64,000 nt of DNA from Limnephilus marmoratus (Eukaryota; Arthropoda; Insecta; Trichoptera; Limnephilidae). A model generated the notes under the pieces. The model saw only the letters and a list, made by a program, of their open reading frames with translations. It searched no databases and was not told where the DNA came from. Shown here one piece after another: positions 1-11,689 of the stretch. The stretch spans positions 15,512,710-15,576,709 of the forward strand of contig OU862910.1 in the NCBI GenBank assembly GCA_917880885.1, read 5' to 3'. The translations under genes were made by a program, and so were the position numbers. Within the stretch, counting starts at the first letter, position 1; every line of letters begins with the position of its first letter.

Positions 1-57
1 TCCTCCAGAGAGACCGGTTGTTCTGCTAATGAATTCTCAGAAGTCATTGAGATAGTA

Positions 58-356
58 AAGCAAAACGAAATATATTTTTTTACTTTTCCTGCTCATATTA
101 GCCACCTCCTGCAAAGCAAAACGAAATATATTTTTTCACTTTTCCTGCTCATATTAGCCACCTCCTGCAAAGCAAAACGAAATATATTTTTTCACTTTTC
201 CTGCTCATATTAGCCACCTCCTGCAAAGCAAAACGAAATATATTTTTTCACTTTTCCTGCTCATGTTAGCCACCTCCTGCAAAGCAAAACGAAATACATT
301 TTTTCACTTTTCCTGCTCGTACGCGACCTTTTCCTGCTCATACTAGCCACCTCTTG
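58..356. repeat. 56-bp minisatellite, about 5 copies
   Basis: The motif CAAAACGAAATA recurs at 61, 117, 173, 229 and 285, exactly 56 bases apart. Each unit runs through a T-tract and the words CCTGCTCAT and AGCCACCTCCTGC. The first four units are almost identical. The last is disrupted after CCTGCTCGTACGCGACC and then repeats part of itself. No coding content is seen. Confidence 0.95.
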
Positions 357-1280
357 AAGCCGTTAGATATCGAAGTGCATCGTCCATTGAAGGCAGCCTG
401 GAATTTATGACGACATCTCCAAACGTAAAACCAAACCTCTGTAATTTTCACTCTATCCTGAATCCAGCATTTGTGCGCAGTTTTTCAAATAATTATAACA
501 AAACTGCTTTTAAACATTTTATTATTACATATTTTACCAATTAATCAAGAAACCGTAAGTCCAGAAGCCTTAGCACCGTCTCAATTAACAGAGAAAGCAT
601 AGACCATCACAGTTCGTTATATAATTTAATTATATTTTATTTATGAAGATTTCTAATTTCCTGACTCGAACATGGAAAATATGATTACTTTCCATTATGC
701 CATCCTCTAGTAAATATGCAGCTATTCTAAGTACTGTACGAACCCCTTCGTTTGAAAGCTTTAGGCTAGGTACACACAGGGCGTCATCAACTTGTTCGAA
801 GAACGGACAACAACACGTAGGGGGCGCTGTTCGTCTCCAAATGTTTGCTGACTGAAGGGTTGCCTCGATCAACATGAAGCGGAACGAGACATCGCTACTA
901 GAAGTCCGAGAACATGCTTGTCCTGCAAAGGCACAAGGCGCTTGTACATTATATATATACATATATATATATATTTTTTTTTAACTAGGCAATCTAAAAA
1001 GAGTGCTTTGTGCCGATAAAGTTAAGAAAGATAGTTATAATTGTAAGGATAATTTATAAGGGGCAGGACAAATCAAGTTTTGAAGTCATTCAAGTTACGA
1101 ACTTATAAATTAGTAGGTGACCCGGCCATGCGTTGTTGTGGCTAACGAAACACAACTCCATCTATTGAATGGTTACCCAACCTAGATAACCAAGTGCTGT
1201 ATCAATAAATTTACTCATACCGCCATCTGTTAGAAACTTATGGAGTCAGAAAACAATTACAAAGCATTGTCCAATAATCC
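357..1280. other. Gene-free stretch
   Basis: No gene is recognised. A 110-codon minus-strand frame (962..630) has no recognisable domain. A short piece at about 1112..1180 (GACCCGGCCATGCGTTG, then GGCTAACGAAACACAAC) matches the start of repeat family B seen at 58055. Confidence 0.5.
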
Positions 1281-1282
1281 GA

Positions 1283-1490
1283 GATTTTATTTATTTATTT
1301 GTTTATTAAGACATACACAGTACATTATAATACAAGTTATAAGATGTTAAATTTTTACATGGTTATGTACCTATTACGTAAGTCATAGAATGTCATTTGG
1401 TAGTTGCGCCTGACATATGTAATAACCGGTTTTAAAACTTAATTTGTGAATGAACAAGTAATAATAATAATAAAACGAAAGAAAGGGAGG
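1283..1490 (-). mobile_element. Probable LINE 3' end fragment
   Basis: The block starts with (ATTT)n/GTTTATTAAG followed by ACATACACAGTACATTATAATACAAG. This is the reverse complement of a LINE 3' untranslated region with a short A/T-rich tail. There is no coding sequence. Called by resemblance to the ends of the better-preserved LINEs in this window. Confidence 0.4.
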
Positions 1491-2094
1491 AGGGGACATA
1501 AAGAGACATTTAAAAATCAAGAATTATATGCTCACTGAATTGAAATTGACTGATTAAGGTTTAGTGAAATGTTAAGTGTAGAAACGCCAAGAAATTTAAT
1601 ACATTAGTTAAGTATGTTTACAAGGAATCATGGAAAATGTCTAAACGAAATAATTTTTCGTAGTGGGTATAAGTTGTGATTGCGCGAGCAATTGGTGAGT
1701 TACTTGCTGAGATAAAAACTATCCTATCTTTTAAGTTGGACCAAATTATACACAGTAAGCCAAATTTCATAAAAATCGGTGAAGTAGTTTCGGAGTTTAT
1801 TTCCAATAAACATCGTGACGCCAGATTTTGATACATTTAGGTACGCGAGAATTGGTGAGTGATAGCAAGTATGGACTACTGAGGGGAGAAAGGTGGGTGA
1901 TTTCAATAAGGAAACGATGTGCGCTTTTGAAGGAAGAATGAATAATTTACAATTGAAAAATACATAGCCAAGAGTCTCCTCCTCCACACCAGACTGGCGG
2001 AGTGGACTATCGAGGGCTCGGATTTTAAACAAATGAGCTGCAATAAAGCGGTGACGCTAGTGACCAATTCTCATTCTCGAAATGCAGGATATTT

Positions 2095-2480
2095 TATAAT
2101 AATAATAATATCTTTATTTGGAAAACAAACAGCTTTACAAAGATACATAAAAAAGAGTGCTAAAATAAAACAGTAAGCCTAAAAAGATGTTTTCGCTGAT
2201 AATTTTTTTTTTAGTAGCTAGACAAGAAAAACTAAGAAAAAAATAGTTAAGAGAAGCTAAATACTTAAATATGCATGATAAGAATATAGAAAAACACAAT
2301 AAAGAGTAAGCTTACGATCTTATAGGAGTATAAAGATGATATGTATGTAATTAGGGAATATGTAAAGATATTGCAAATTAGGAAAAGAAATCTGATAAAT
2401 AATACAATAAATATAAATATGGATGTTAAGTGGTGTGTTGTGGTGCATTACATTTATCTAATAGTGTTGCCTTGAATTTG
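2095..2480 (-). mobile_element. Probable LINE 3' end with (AAT)n tail
   Basis: (ATA)n is followed by TCTTTATTTGGAAAACAAACAGC, which in reverse complement is the polyadenylation-like end of a LINE with a trinucleotide tail. The region upstream on the minus strand is not recognisably coding, so this is a heavily truncated copy. Confidence 0.4.
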
Positions 2481-3169
2481 TTGAAAGTTATATTGAAGAT
2501 GTCTGTATATGTGAGGTGTGTGTTATGAATTCATTTTGTAAGTAGTAGGTGTTGGAGCGACCGTTATAAAAAAGGGATACGTTTCTGCCATTGCGACTAG
2601 GAACTCTAATATTGTTCATAATACTGTTCATAACAGTTCGCTGTAATCTACATTAATTTCCTTACGTATGCTGGTTAAATATTTCCTAAATGCATTTTAC
2701 AAGTTTCTCACGGGCTGTAAAATGTTTGTTTTCAGTTTAAATTATTGTATTGATTATGATTAAGCACCCATTTATGAGAAAATATTTTAATAATCTTGGG
2801 AATACTCTTATCCATAGTCTCATTGGCTCCGGGAATCTTGAATTAAATTAAGATTTTAATATCGCATCATTGTTTCCATCTCATACGTAGTCATCAAATT
2901 AAATGACAAAGTGTGAAATATCCTGTTATTGATATCTGTACAATACATTTATATCCAATCTAAAATTTGCTTTACTCTCCACCCGGAGAAATTAATTAAA
3001 TAATGATGTTCTTGTACTTTTTAAATTACTGAATAACCTGGTAGACTTCCTTAAAATGCTATGTTACAAATATACGTGTCCCTGTACGATTTATTCGACT
3101 CCTTCTGTGACATCTTTTCCACTTTTTCGTATTTTCGAAACGTCTCCGTCCTTAATTTAAGCAAATATA

Positions 3170-3320
3170 ATTTGTAGTGAGTATAACTGATATGTTTATG
3201 TATTATGTTTGTAAGTATTTATTGTACCATGATATGTTTTTCAGTATAATATTTGTAAATGTTCGACATAAATTATTTCTGCAAAAGCCCTATGGGCATT
3301 TAATAAATAAATAAAAAAAT
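3170..3320 (+). mobile_element. LINE 3' end with GCCCTATGGGC hairpin
   Basis: The segment ends in AATAAATAAATAAAA. Just before that is the small hairpin GCCC-tat-GGGC, a common layout for insect LINE 3' ends. No RT coding sequence precedes it, so it is a 5'-truncated insertion. Confidence 0.45.
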
Positions 3321-3654
3321 CATTATATGTCCATGATTTCACATTTGGTATATTTCTAATCGTGATGTTGGAATCTAATTGATTGATCTTCTACCCCATT
3401 TCGTATTATACAGTCCAGGGTTAAAGTTGACATACTTCGGGATGTGATTTTACGTTATGGTAGAAGTAAAAAAGATAAATCACTTTTTTTCAAAAGCATT
3501 ATTCGATATAAGAATGCATTTTTTTTATCCGAAAACTTGTTTATAACGTTGAAATTTAGAGAAAAGTTATTTATCTTTTTTACTTTTACCATTATGCACG
3601 ATCACCTCCCAAAGTTTGTGTACTTATTATACTCGCTGTACTCGTAACAATAAC

Positions 3655-4217
3655 AAAGATTTACTACAAATTCCCATAACTCATACTACTTTTGGTCAAC
3701 GAAGCTTCAGATACCTTGCAACAAGGCTTTACAACATTCTTCCAATTTGTATAAAAAAATGTGATTCAAAAAAAAATTTCAAAAAAACATAAAAATTTGA
3801 ATAAAAAATAATGATAGAGCATTTACCGGTGCACTCACCCAAATTCGAAATTAGTATTGAACCAATGCTGTTATTATTGTACCAATGTTATTGTTATTAT
3901 TAATGCAACCATTGTATTGCGTGATTTTATTCTAATATAAGTGTAGGTATGTTCACAGTATAATAAATTGACGTCAAATTACTGCCTCAACACAGGCTAG
4001 CCTAGTGAGGCAGGTTACGAGAAACCTAAATTTATAATTATAAATCTCTATTGTTTAAGTACCTACTGGATACATGTATTTTGTTTTCTGTTATTAACTT
4101 TTGTACTTATCCAACTTTTAAACTGTACTTTTACTGTACTTATGATGTACTTTTTGTTTTTGTAGTTATAAATCTTAATTTTTTTGTTCAATAAAGATAT
4201 ATTATTATTATTATTAC
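3655..4217 (+). mobile_element. 5'-truncated LINE: RT C-terminal scrap and 3' UTR
   Basis: Near 3680-3780 one frame reads TTFGQRSFRYLATRLYNILP, the type of sequence found at the extreme C-terminus of Jockey-superfamily RT proteins. A similar scrap, FGQRSFRYFATKIFN, occurs near 62975. A 3' UTR follows with the stem-loop listed separately at 3983, then TTCAATAAAGATAT and an (ATT)n tail. The copy is inactive. Confidence 0.55.
3983..4012 (+). other. Two-tier stem-loop in LINE 3' UTR
   Basis: Outer stem TGCCTCA (3983-3989) pairs with TGAGGCA (4006-4012). Inside are a 4-nt ACAC strand, inner stem AGGC/GCCT with a 2-nt loop, and an AG strand. The same architecture recurs at 28330, 50573 and about 61938 with compensatory stem changes, which supports a selected RNA structure. 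Confidence 0.7.
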
Positions 4218-4219
4218 TT

Positions 4220-5150
4220 AACCCTTTATAGAATTACAACAATCTGTTATCTTCAAATCATATTCCCATCTAATTTCATCCACTTTGATATCTCTCAAAT
4301 CTAAGCATTTACACAGCTACAAAATAAAAAAAATACGTTCAAAACACATACAATTATTTATTGTCAAATCTTAACAGGTATTTTGAATTACAGTTACAAA
4401 ATATTTAATATCTTTCAAGCTCAAATACCAAGGTAACATATCCTCACAACCCTTCCATCTTTAGTTCTACCTTACTTTGCAGTCGCCCTTGTGCCAGGAA
4501 TATTCATGCATTTATTTGTATCAACTTTACCCATAATATTCTTTCGCTCGAATGGAAAGCACGCGCTCGGATCATAATATAACAGACTGCGAAGTAAATC
4601 CGCACAAGTAATTGAATATAAAATATTCTCAGTAAAGAATAATTTCATTTGTTCGAAGTAAGGCCATGGCAAATTGAGTTAAATTTTGCTGTCCCAGCTC
4701 TGTGTATTTTAAGAAGTATCGCGAAGAAGTGAATTTTTCCAACATTTTTCCATATTAACGGGCATTTGCGCAACTCTGACAAAAAATTACCAGATTTTGT
4801 AAAAATATTTCCGCTCTTCAATAAAATCCCAAAAAATTGAATATTTATGAACGTATCTGAAAATTAAAAACTGTTTTTTAGAAATGTGACTAAATACGCT
4901 TTCAAAATTTATAAATCGAAATAAACATATAATTTTTAAAATATAATTTTTTTTTCACGCAAACATTAATAAGTTTTAAAAATGGCTCACCATACTTTTT
5001 TTCTAACTAAATTTACTGATAACAATGAAAAACCCGTACATATTTTATTAAACAAATGTATTACAAACGTTATCGTCATCTCACTTTTTCGTCGTTTCAT
5101 GTAAAAATAATTAATAAAAAATTCTATAAGTTTCATAAATTTATTTCAAA
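4220..5150. other. Gene-free AT-rich stretch
   Basis: No feature is recognised. The 66-codon minus frame at 4672..4472 has no family resemblance or splice context that I can support. Confidence 0.5.
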
Positions 5151-5260
5151 CTAGCTTTTTCCCACGGCTTCGCTCGCATGGTGTCAAGGGGGTTCCCACT
5201 CCGCCTCCTCCACCTCCCCCCTCCCCCCGGCCCCCTACCCCCCCCCCCCGCCTAGATAAA
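5150..5260 (+). repeat. Fragment of pyrimidine-rich family T
   Basis: ACTAGCTTTTTCCCACGGCTTCGCTCGCATG followed by a C/T-only tract matches the start of family T, for example at 56035. The 3' half of the element is missing. The following AAAAACAATCTTTCGAAAT segment recurs at 30280. Confidence 0.6.
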
Positions 5261-5920
5261 AAAACAATCTTTCGAAATCCATTTATAATTTTTTGTGGAT
5301 AAGAGTCAATACGTCTTCAATCTGATTTAAAAATGACATATTTCTGGTTTTCTCTGGTAATGCCCTCTTAATAATGACGTTAATAAATTTAATTTAAACG
5401 AAATAAAAAAAGGAATAAGAATTATTTTAAAGCGTCATTTTTTTCGATTAAAATTTATTCGACATATTTAACTACGTCAATGAAGAAAATATATTCAAAA
5501 TAATTCAATTAATCAACGGATAATGTCGACGACATTTCAGTTTTTTTTTTTTAAATAACATTAAGGTGTCCGTTTTCGAACGGCGCGGTGCATTCGTAAT
5601 TTTTAAATAAGTCTCTTTCTTTTCTGGATTGAGTAAATGTATGAATTAAGTGGAATCTTGGAAGTGGAAATTAACCTTCTCCTGACATCTGATCGAGCTG
5701 AAACTCAGCAGTTAAACGTGGCATAAGAATGCATTCTATCAACTTTTGGTGACAATCACGCACACACACGCGGTCATGTAAGCATTTCTCTGATATGATG
5801 AAATTCGATGATATTACAGCAGTTAGTTTACGAAATAAATGTAGATCTCATCCAATCAGGATTTGGCCCAGTCAACAGCATGATAGGAAGGTTCAATCCT
5901 CAGTCAAACCAAAACTATTA

Positions 5921-7246
5921 CACAGGTCTGCAACTGTTTTTTTTCTTTGAAATAAGAGGTGATTCCCATGTATTTTTGGTTGCTGAATTCGGAAAAATTA
6001 TTAAAAAAATTCCATCACGTAAAGTTTTTCCGGAAAACTCAAAATACTGTGGGATTGGCCATCTTAAGGCGCAAAACGGAGTTTATTGCCGAAATATATA
6101 TTTTTTATTAATTCCAACTTATTATAATATTATGTTATATTTTATAGACTGAAACAAAACATTTAGTAACTCATGTCGATAAAATTAGTCAGCGTTGAAT
6201 CATATATATCGGGATTTTCCATAGTAAGTATGACGAGAGAATGCCGAAACTCCCAGGTTGCCCACTCCCTTCCATGCCTTTTCATTTATTAATTTCTGTT
6301 CCAACTTTTGTAACGTGCATTTCAAAAATGACTTCAAGAGTTTTTGCTATATTTGTGGTGAATTTGTAGTAAAAAAACAACAAAGAAATATAACTGATTT
6401 TGTTAAAAAAAGTGTATTTTGCGTATTTGGTGTGAAGATAGGGGACCCAGGACAAATGTTGGGCCCCGCATGGAGTTTGTTCAGGGTATGTTGAAGGACT
6501 TAGAATGTGGTCAATAGGTAAAGTTAAATCTCTTTCCCATGATCTGGAGAGAGCCTCGAAACCACAGCGATGAGTGCTACTTTTGTTCGTGCAATGTGCA
6601 AGGGTATAGTACCAAAAATAAAAAAAATAAAAAAACAAATTTGTTACCCTAACATGAATTTGGCACTCCGTCCAGTGCCTCACGGACCTGGCATTCCTAC
6701 ACCACAAGCACCCCAAAGCCTAGATGATTTGCCATCATCAGAAAGTGAATCAGAATTTTTTTTTAAATCTGGGATGTTCAATGAGTTTAAAACTCCACTT
6801 TTTGAACTCCCATGAAAAGCAAGATGAGAGGTTTCAACAAGATAGCAAGGAAATGGAGAGAAGGTATCAAGATCGATGGATACAAATATGATGGGCGACT
6901 ACTGCTGGATGCTGCATAGGGAAAATATAACGTTCCACAAAAGAAAAAGCACAAAACGAAGCTTCGAAACTAAAAAAGCAGATTTTATAAAGATTTATAA
7001 TTGTGTACAATGTAAATGACTTTAAGTTAATTAAATTTGTATAATTTTATGATTTTTTTTCTGTTGAACATTCCCTACAGTAGTAGTGTAGGGCGGGTTT
7101 TGCCTATATCTTAATTTCCACTTTGCGGAAAATTCTTACGTGATGGGTCGAAATGGATGGCATTCTCGAATTCAGCACACCGAAATACATATAATTCACC
7201 CATTACCATTTTTAAAAAATTAAAAATGTCAATTTGCAGACCTGTG
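5921..7246 (+). mobile_element. TIR DNA transposon carrying a decayed Cys-rich ORF
   Basis: The left end CACAGGTCTGCAA (5921-5933) is the exact inverse of TTGCAGACCTGTG (7234-7246). Internal to these ends, TGCTGAATTCG, CCATCACGTAA and TTTTCCG on the left reappear inverted and in mirrored order on the right, so the inverted ends reach well over 100 bp although imperfectly. A target-site duplication is not clear: the flanks are AACTATTA and ATAACACA. Between the ends lies the broken reading frame described separately. Length is about 1.33 kb. The superfamily cannot be assigned by eye. Confidence 0.75.
6270..6985 (+). pseudogene. Broken ORF of a Cys-rich transposon-associated protein family
   Basis: Conceptual translation needs several frame changes. 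Frame 1 (6270-6450) reads CNVHFKNDFKSFCYICGEF and ITDFVKKSVFCVFGVKIGD. A shifted frame then gives CWAPHGVCSGYVEGLRMW, and the next gives PMIWREPRNHSDECYFCSCN (about 6537-6600). Another shift gives YPNMNLALRPVPHGPGIPTP (6650-6710), and the last frame gives NMMGDYCWMLHRENITF near 6886. The paired CxxC motifs (CYIC, CYFC) suggest a zinc-binding module. From memory the set (CYICG, WAPH.VC, WREP.NH..CYFC, RPVPHGP, DYCW) belongs to a widespread uncharacterised family scattered through arthropod and cnidarian genomes; this could not be checked. It sits between the TIRs of the 5921..7246 element and is inactive because of at least three frameshifts. Confidence 0.7.
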
Positions 7247-7801
7247 ATAACACATATAAATATAATTTTTTAAAGTTTTAAAATACATTTGAAAAGAGAT
7301 GTATTATAGTTTAAAAACTTTGTTTTTTACGGTTTAATTTTTTTTGTATTTTTACATCAGTGGGAATTAATTACCCAAATATTCCACATGCATCACTAAA
7401 TCACGGACCAAATCCTCTTGGACCGTGGGCGCGTGCACCTGTGACCAACTAACAGTAGAGATGGGATTATTATCAGCAGGCTTACATGGTATTAATTATT
7501 GATTTTTTTATAATCCGGTCTAAAAGTGCAAATGTAGATACGATTATGCTAGCTTTTGCGTATTTGGGACGGGTTGTTTCACAGAATTTGAACAAGTCAT
7601 AAAATTTTTAATTTAATTAATTTCAATATTCTGGGAAAGTCCTATTTGAATTCTGTTTTTATCCAAGTACCTACTGTGTAACAACCGACCCATGATTAAA
7701 TAATGTACTTAAAATAAAAATAAACTTACTAGACCTAGATGTAGGAAATAATTTTCAAAACCTTAGATCGATATTGTGGTGAAAATTCAAACCGATTTAT
7801 A

Positions 7802-8323
7802 GTCCAGTCAAGGTGTATTTCCGTGCTTGCAAAAGGTCCAGTCATTCTGAATTTTTTATATGTTGTTAGGACGTAAACCAATATTAAAAAAATCAGATTT
7901 GCAATTTCCAAAATGCTGTGCGAGTGGCGGTGGACAGAAAAACCATGAAATTTTAGGACTTTTTTCAGTTTTTGCTCAATATCTCAGTGAAAAAAGGGTC
8001 TGACCGGTGTACATACTTTTAAAGTAGACTAAATTTGCTACAATTTGAAATCAAAGCGAGCTATATAAAGCCATTGTTTCCCAAGATACAGTTCTTCGAA
8101 AATAAGGCCATTTTTTCCAAAAATTCTAGTTTATCGAATGGTCGAAATGGTTATTTTGTGAAATATTTTTTAAAATACGCATCCCACGTCAAATATTATT
8201 TCAAATAAAGTTGTAGTAAATTTAATTACTTTGGATTTCCTGAGACGTTTGTCACATCAACGAGCATAGAATGACTGGACTTTTGCAAGCACAACCGCCT
8301 TTTGATGTTTAACTTAACTGGAC
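7802..8323. mobile_element. MITE with TIRs and TA target duplication
   Basis: Left GTCCAGTCAAGG plus inner GTGCTTGCAAAAGGTCCAGTC mirror right GACTGGACTTTTGCAAGCAC plus terminal CTTAACTGGAC. The element is flanked by TA on both sides, as in Tc1/mariner-type insertions. The 522-bp interior has no open frame of note, so this is a non-autonomous element. Confidence 0.75.
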
Positions 8324-8479
8324 TATTAAAGGTGTTTTTAATAATGTACCCATTTCTGCATATTTGATCATAAATTTTAAATTTAAAAAAACAATGTCAA
8401 AGATATTATAGACAACCCTGAATTACTCAACCTAATAAACTTTAATATACTATAACTTTAATGAACTATTCGATCATTT

Positions 8480-8760
8480 TTTTTAAGTGAAACTTCTATA
8501 GCCCCGTTATGATTTGGATTTCGAATGAAACGGATATGACGATTACTGCACCTGCGACGCATCGATTGCGTTCATTGACCGCTTTGTTTATGTCACTTTT
8601 AAATGCTCATATTGGTTGATGTATGAAACGGAAATAACGCTAGGTCTGCACTCTTTTGCTTTGATTATGACCTCACTTTTCAAGTATTAGTTAAAATTGT
8701 TTTGGTAAAGTTTCGCTTCTACCGCATGTAAACTGCACTCGATTTTTTTAAAAATTGCAA
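8480..8760 (+). repeat. Dispersed repeat family R, copy 1
   Basis: The phrase AGTGAAACTTCTATAGCCCC, followed by GATGAAACGGA-type words and GCACCTGCGA, recurs at 12875 and, shorter, at 29245. The sequence also contains GACCGCTTTGTTT, shared with the 12875 copy. No coding content or clean termini are seen. Confidence 0.65.
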
Positions 8761-8949
8761 CAACAATATCAGGACCGAGTTATTTAGATACTCGCTTGTA
8801 CCCAGACTGCATGCAGTCGGCATTACTTTCGCAGAAATGGTAAATGTGTTCAATTGCACGGAACATTGTTCCAAGAAAGCTATAATAACACCCTTCAACG
8901 AAAATTATTAATGTTAGCCTAATATTATTCTTCTGCATAAGTTATAAAT

Positions 8950-9395
8950 AGATTAAGGCTCTGCAACCGAGCCCGAAAAGAAGAAGATGGAGAGATACGA
9001 AATTACGAATGTTAGAGGAGAGCGCTAACATTTACAGCGACAAAATCGATGCGAAAATTGCGAAAATGTTTAATAAAACACGACTCGTTTAAAATTTTGC
9101 AAAAATCTTTCGGGCATTACCTTAAACCGCATTTAAAGAAACACTGCGAATTTTTTTATAGATATAACATGTAAAATATCTGAAACAAACGTGTTAATAA
9201 TAATTTTTGGAGCATACTTTGCGATTTTTTTCTATCGAGGGAATTTTATATAATTTTTTTCATTTCGGCGCGGGCAAAGTCTAGATATTATCTTCAAGAA
9301 TAACATAAATTTTTTTAAGAGCTTTAAAACTTACCGTGTTTAAAGAAAATATGTAATAAATCGGTACAAATCCGGGTTGCGGTCCCTTAAATAGC
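8950..9395 (+). repeat. Dispersed repeat family S, copy 1 (uninterrupted)
   Basis: From GAAGAAGATGGAGAGATACGA to AATCCGGGTTGCGG this copy is collinear with 23340..23930. Shared words include TTAATAAAACACGACTC, GCATTTAAAGAAACACT and AATAATTTTTGGAGCATACTTT. It is uninterrupted and therefore serves as the reference that exposes the insertion in the other copy. Confidence 0.75.
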
Positions 9396-9544
9396 ATATT
9401 TTACTAAATTATTACTGTTCCACAAATTTATTATGTACTCGTACATCACATGGAAAAGCTCATATAGGCGTATAATAAAAATATAATAAATCGGGAGTTT
9501 TCGGGTTCCATGTATGTAAACACCGGCTTTCTTCATTTTTTTTT

Positions 9545-9770
9545 TTTTTATATGAATACCGCACAAGAGTTCAAACTGCTGCCGTCTGGAGCGAGCTAAT
9601 GAGACTATGGCAATCCCAATTGGGTATATTAGTAGGGAGGACAAGGTGATGGGAAAGATGACGGAGATTCAGATCTGGTCACCAAACACGGCTAAAGCCA
9701 TTTAAAGCAAAGTTTCAATTCTGAATACGAGTTTTACACCGGGGCGATTCTGAGACAGTCTTCCTCCCTG
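9545..9770 (+). repeat. Family P fragment (single arm)
   Basis: GCACAAGAGTTCAAACTGCTGCC, then GAGACTATGGCAATCCCAA, ACGGCTAAAGCCA and TTCAATTCTGAATA match one arm of the head-to-head copy at 24428 and the copy at 56590. No termini are defined. Confidence 0.65.
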
Positions 9771-9854
9771 GAGGGTTTTCCAAATATACTATATATATTA
9801 TTTTTTAATTAATTACTTGTGAAATAATAAAATTAATCCAATAAAATTTATATA

Positions 9855-9945
9855 GGATTTGAACAAATTGCTCCCTCCCTATCCTTCCTTTCCACAAAAA
9901 GACCCCCCACACAGCATCGCAAAGATGACAGAGGCTGTGTGGATC
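9855..9945 (+). repeat. Family Q, 3' fragment
   Basis: CCTTTCCACAAAAAGACC followed by CACACAGCATCGCAAAGATGA matches the distal part of family Q copies at 22562 and 25430. Only about 90 bases are present. Confidence 0.6.
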
Positions 9946-10860
9946 CAAAGTAAAAAATCGTATATTATGGTCATTTTCATAAATGTATGATCGAAATCCT
10001 GATCCCATTCTTACTATGAACGAATTGATTGAACCGTAGAATTACTATTTTATTTTCCTTTAATTATCATTAAAACTAATATATTTTTCCCGTTTAATGA
10101 ATAAACATCGTATTCAAAACCCTAAAGAAACTAATGGTTTTCAAATTAGATTTCTTCGAACAACCCGTAATTTGTTCGAGAAACTTTTTATACAAAAGTG
10201 GAGAACTTATCAAGTCATCAATAATATAGAGATTGGAAATTTTCGAAGAATGCTACTTAGTATTCAACAAAATGGGAATCAGGTTAAGTAAACAAACACT
10301 AATCGAAAACTCTCTGACCTCAAGTCTGGTTAGCTTCAGATATTAGATATTGAAATTTCTCGACGGAACTAAGTTTATCATTATTTTTCTTGGATTTAAC
10401 GCATCGCTGGTCTTCTCTGAAATGGAAATTTATAATGGAGCTTTAACGGAATTGTGAAAACCTACCGCTAGATACATGTTTTGATAGGTCAGATTTTCCA
10501 TATTCTATTTTGAATATCTAATTTTATGGCAGTCATAATTACTTGAATCTCATAGGTCATTCGCATCATGGGTTAATACTCGTATTATCGTCTGAATGTG
10601 GATTTAGACCAAACCAGCTCATTCTACTTTGCTCTTGCAAATTATTTTGGTGTAATCAGTTATAGAGCGTTCTTTCGATGCTCCGAGTACATTCGAGTCA
10701 TTAGAATACTCGTTCGTCTGAAATAAGTGCCGTAAGTTAGTTATTTCAGCGCCGTAAGTTGGTTATTTCATTTACATTTATGTTTCAATTGGTTATTTCA
10801 TTTTTATTTTATTCTTTCTCTTCACTTTTTTTCTCTTTTGCTATGCTAAACAAATAACAG
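9946..10860. other. Gene-free stretch
   Basis: The 64-codon plus frame at 10097..10291 shows no recognised domain and no splice context. The words GCCGTAAGTTAGTTATTTCA and GCCGTAAGTTGGTTATTTCA near 10728 form a short imperfect direct repeat. Nothing else is seen. Confidence 0.5.
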
Positions 10861-10869
10861 TTAGGAACT

Positions 10870-11125
10870 ATATTTTAAACTTTCTTTATTATTTTATTTT
10901 ATATTCTTTCTTTTCTTTTTATTTCCTCTTTTTATTTCCTCTTTTTATTTCATCAACTTTCTTTCTTTTTGTACAAATCATGTTCAACATGTTCATACCC
11001 ATAATTATTTGACTGTCCTAAAACGGGATAATACTCCTAGTTGGGCAGTCAAAATTTGATAAATTATGTATATAGATGTATATTATTGTGCTAAATAAAC
11101 AAACAAATAAATAAATAAATAAAAT
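10870..11125 (+). mobile_element. LINE 3' end with strong hairpin
   Basis: GACTGTCC at about 11010 pairs with GGGCAGTC at about 11043 (8 bp with one G-U). The region then runs to GTGCTAAATAAACAAAC and an (AAAT)n tail ending at 11125. It is a 5'-truncated LINE 3' UTR. The hairpin may be a divergent relative of the stem-loops at 3983, 28330 and 50573, since it shares the CTCCTAG word. Confidence 0.55.
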
Positions 11126-11335
11126 AAAAGTCCGACTGAACAGTTGCCCAGAGCATTCCTTCGTGTTCGGACGCGATCGCTCTTAGAGGCTGTGTCTTCA
11201 AAGTGTTTTTGGAACTTTTATCGACTTGTTCACACTCATTATGGATTGGAGTAATGAAAAATGTCTATAAATGGTAGAAGAATGGTGAATGTGGGATCTA
11301 ACTTACGAAAATAATAATAACTCATGGAAAGTTAA

Positions 11336-11686
11336 TTAAAAATGAATTATAAAAATTAGTCTTTTCCTTCTTTTCTTTTCGGATAATTGTGTCATAACGA
11401 TAAATGCAGCCCTTGAATTCACAATATCGCTCTCAATGTGGGACATGGTGTGGTGAACACTACCACTGATTGTTGAAGAATGTGCAATAAGCATTCGCTC
11501 GCCTGATCTAAACATCCCTAGAGCCTCTGCTAGAATTCTAGCTCTTGTTCGTTGGTATTCTTTTGGTGTAAATGGTGAAAACGTATTACCGTTTACACTT
11601 AATATCAAGAAAGAACGCACCTGTTCTAGCTCTAGTTCTATGCTAGTTGGTCTAAATCCACCTTTACATGATGTGTATCGTGACAT
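11336..11686 (-). CDS. Orphan ORF, 116 aa, uncharacterised
   Basis: An uninterrupted minus-strand frame starts at ATG 11686 (MSRYTSCKGGFRPTS...) and stops at 11336. It contains a central acidic/hydrophobic stretch (IELELEQVRSFLILSVNG) and a basic C-terminus (EKKRRKRL). I chose the ATG at 11686 because the frame upstream of it (11743..11687) lies in a copy of repeat family Q. A potential splice donor (CAG|GTGCGT) falls inside the frame, so part of it could instead be an exon. No family is recognised. It could be a fragment of a transposon protein or chance. Confidence 0.3.
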   Translation of the reverse strand: MSRYTSCKGGFRPTSIELELEQVRSFLILSVNGNTFSPFTPKEYQRTRARILAEALGMFRSGERMLIAHSSTISGSVHHTMSHIESDIVNSRAAFIVMTQLSEKKRRKRLIFIIHF

Positions 11687-11689
11687 TTT

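Noticed and set aside
5808..6152. 114-codon plus-strand ORF
   Set aside because: It straddles the left end of the TIR transposon and its subterminal inverted repeat, with no recognisable domain.
6282..6716. 144-codon minus-strand ORF
   Set aside because: It is antisense to the recognisable Cys-rich pseudogene pieces and has no family resemblance.
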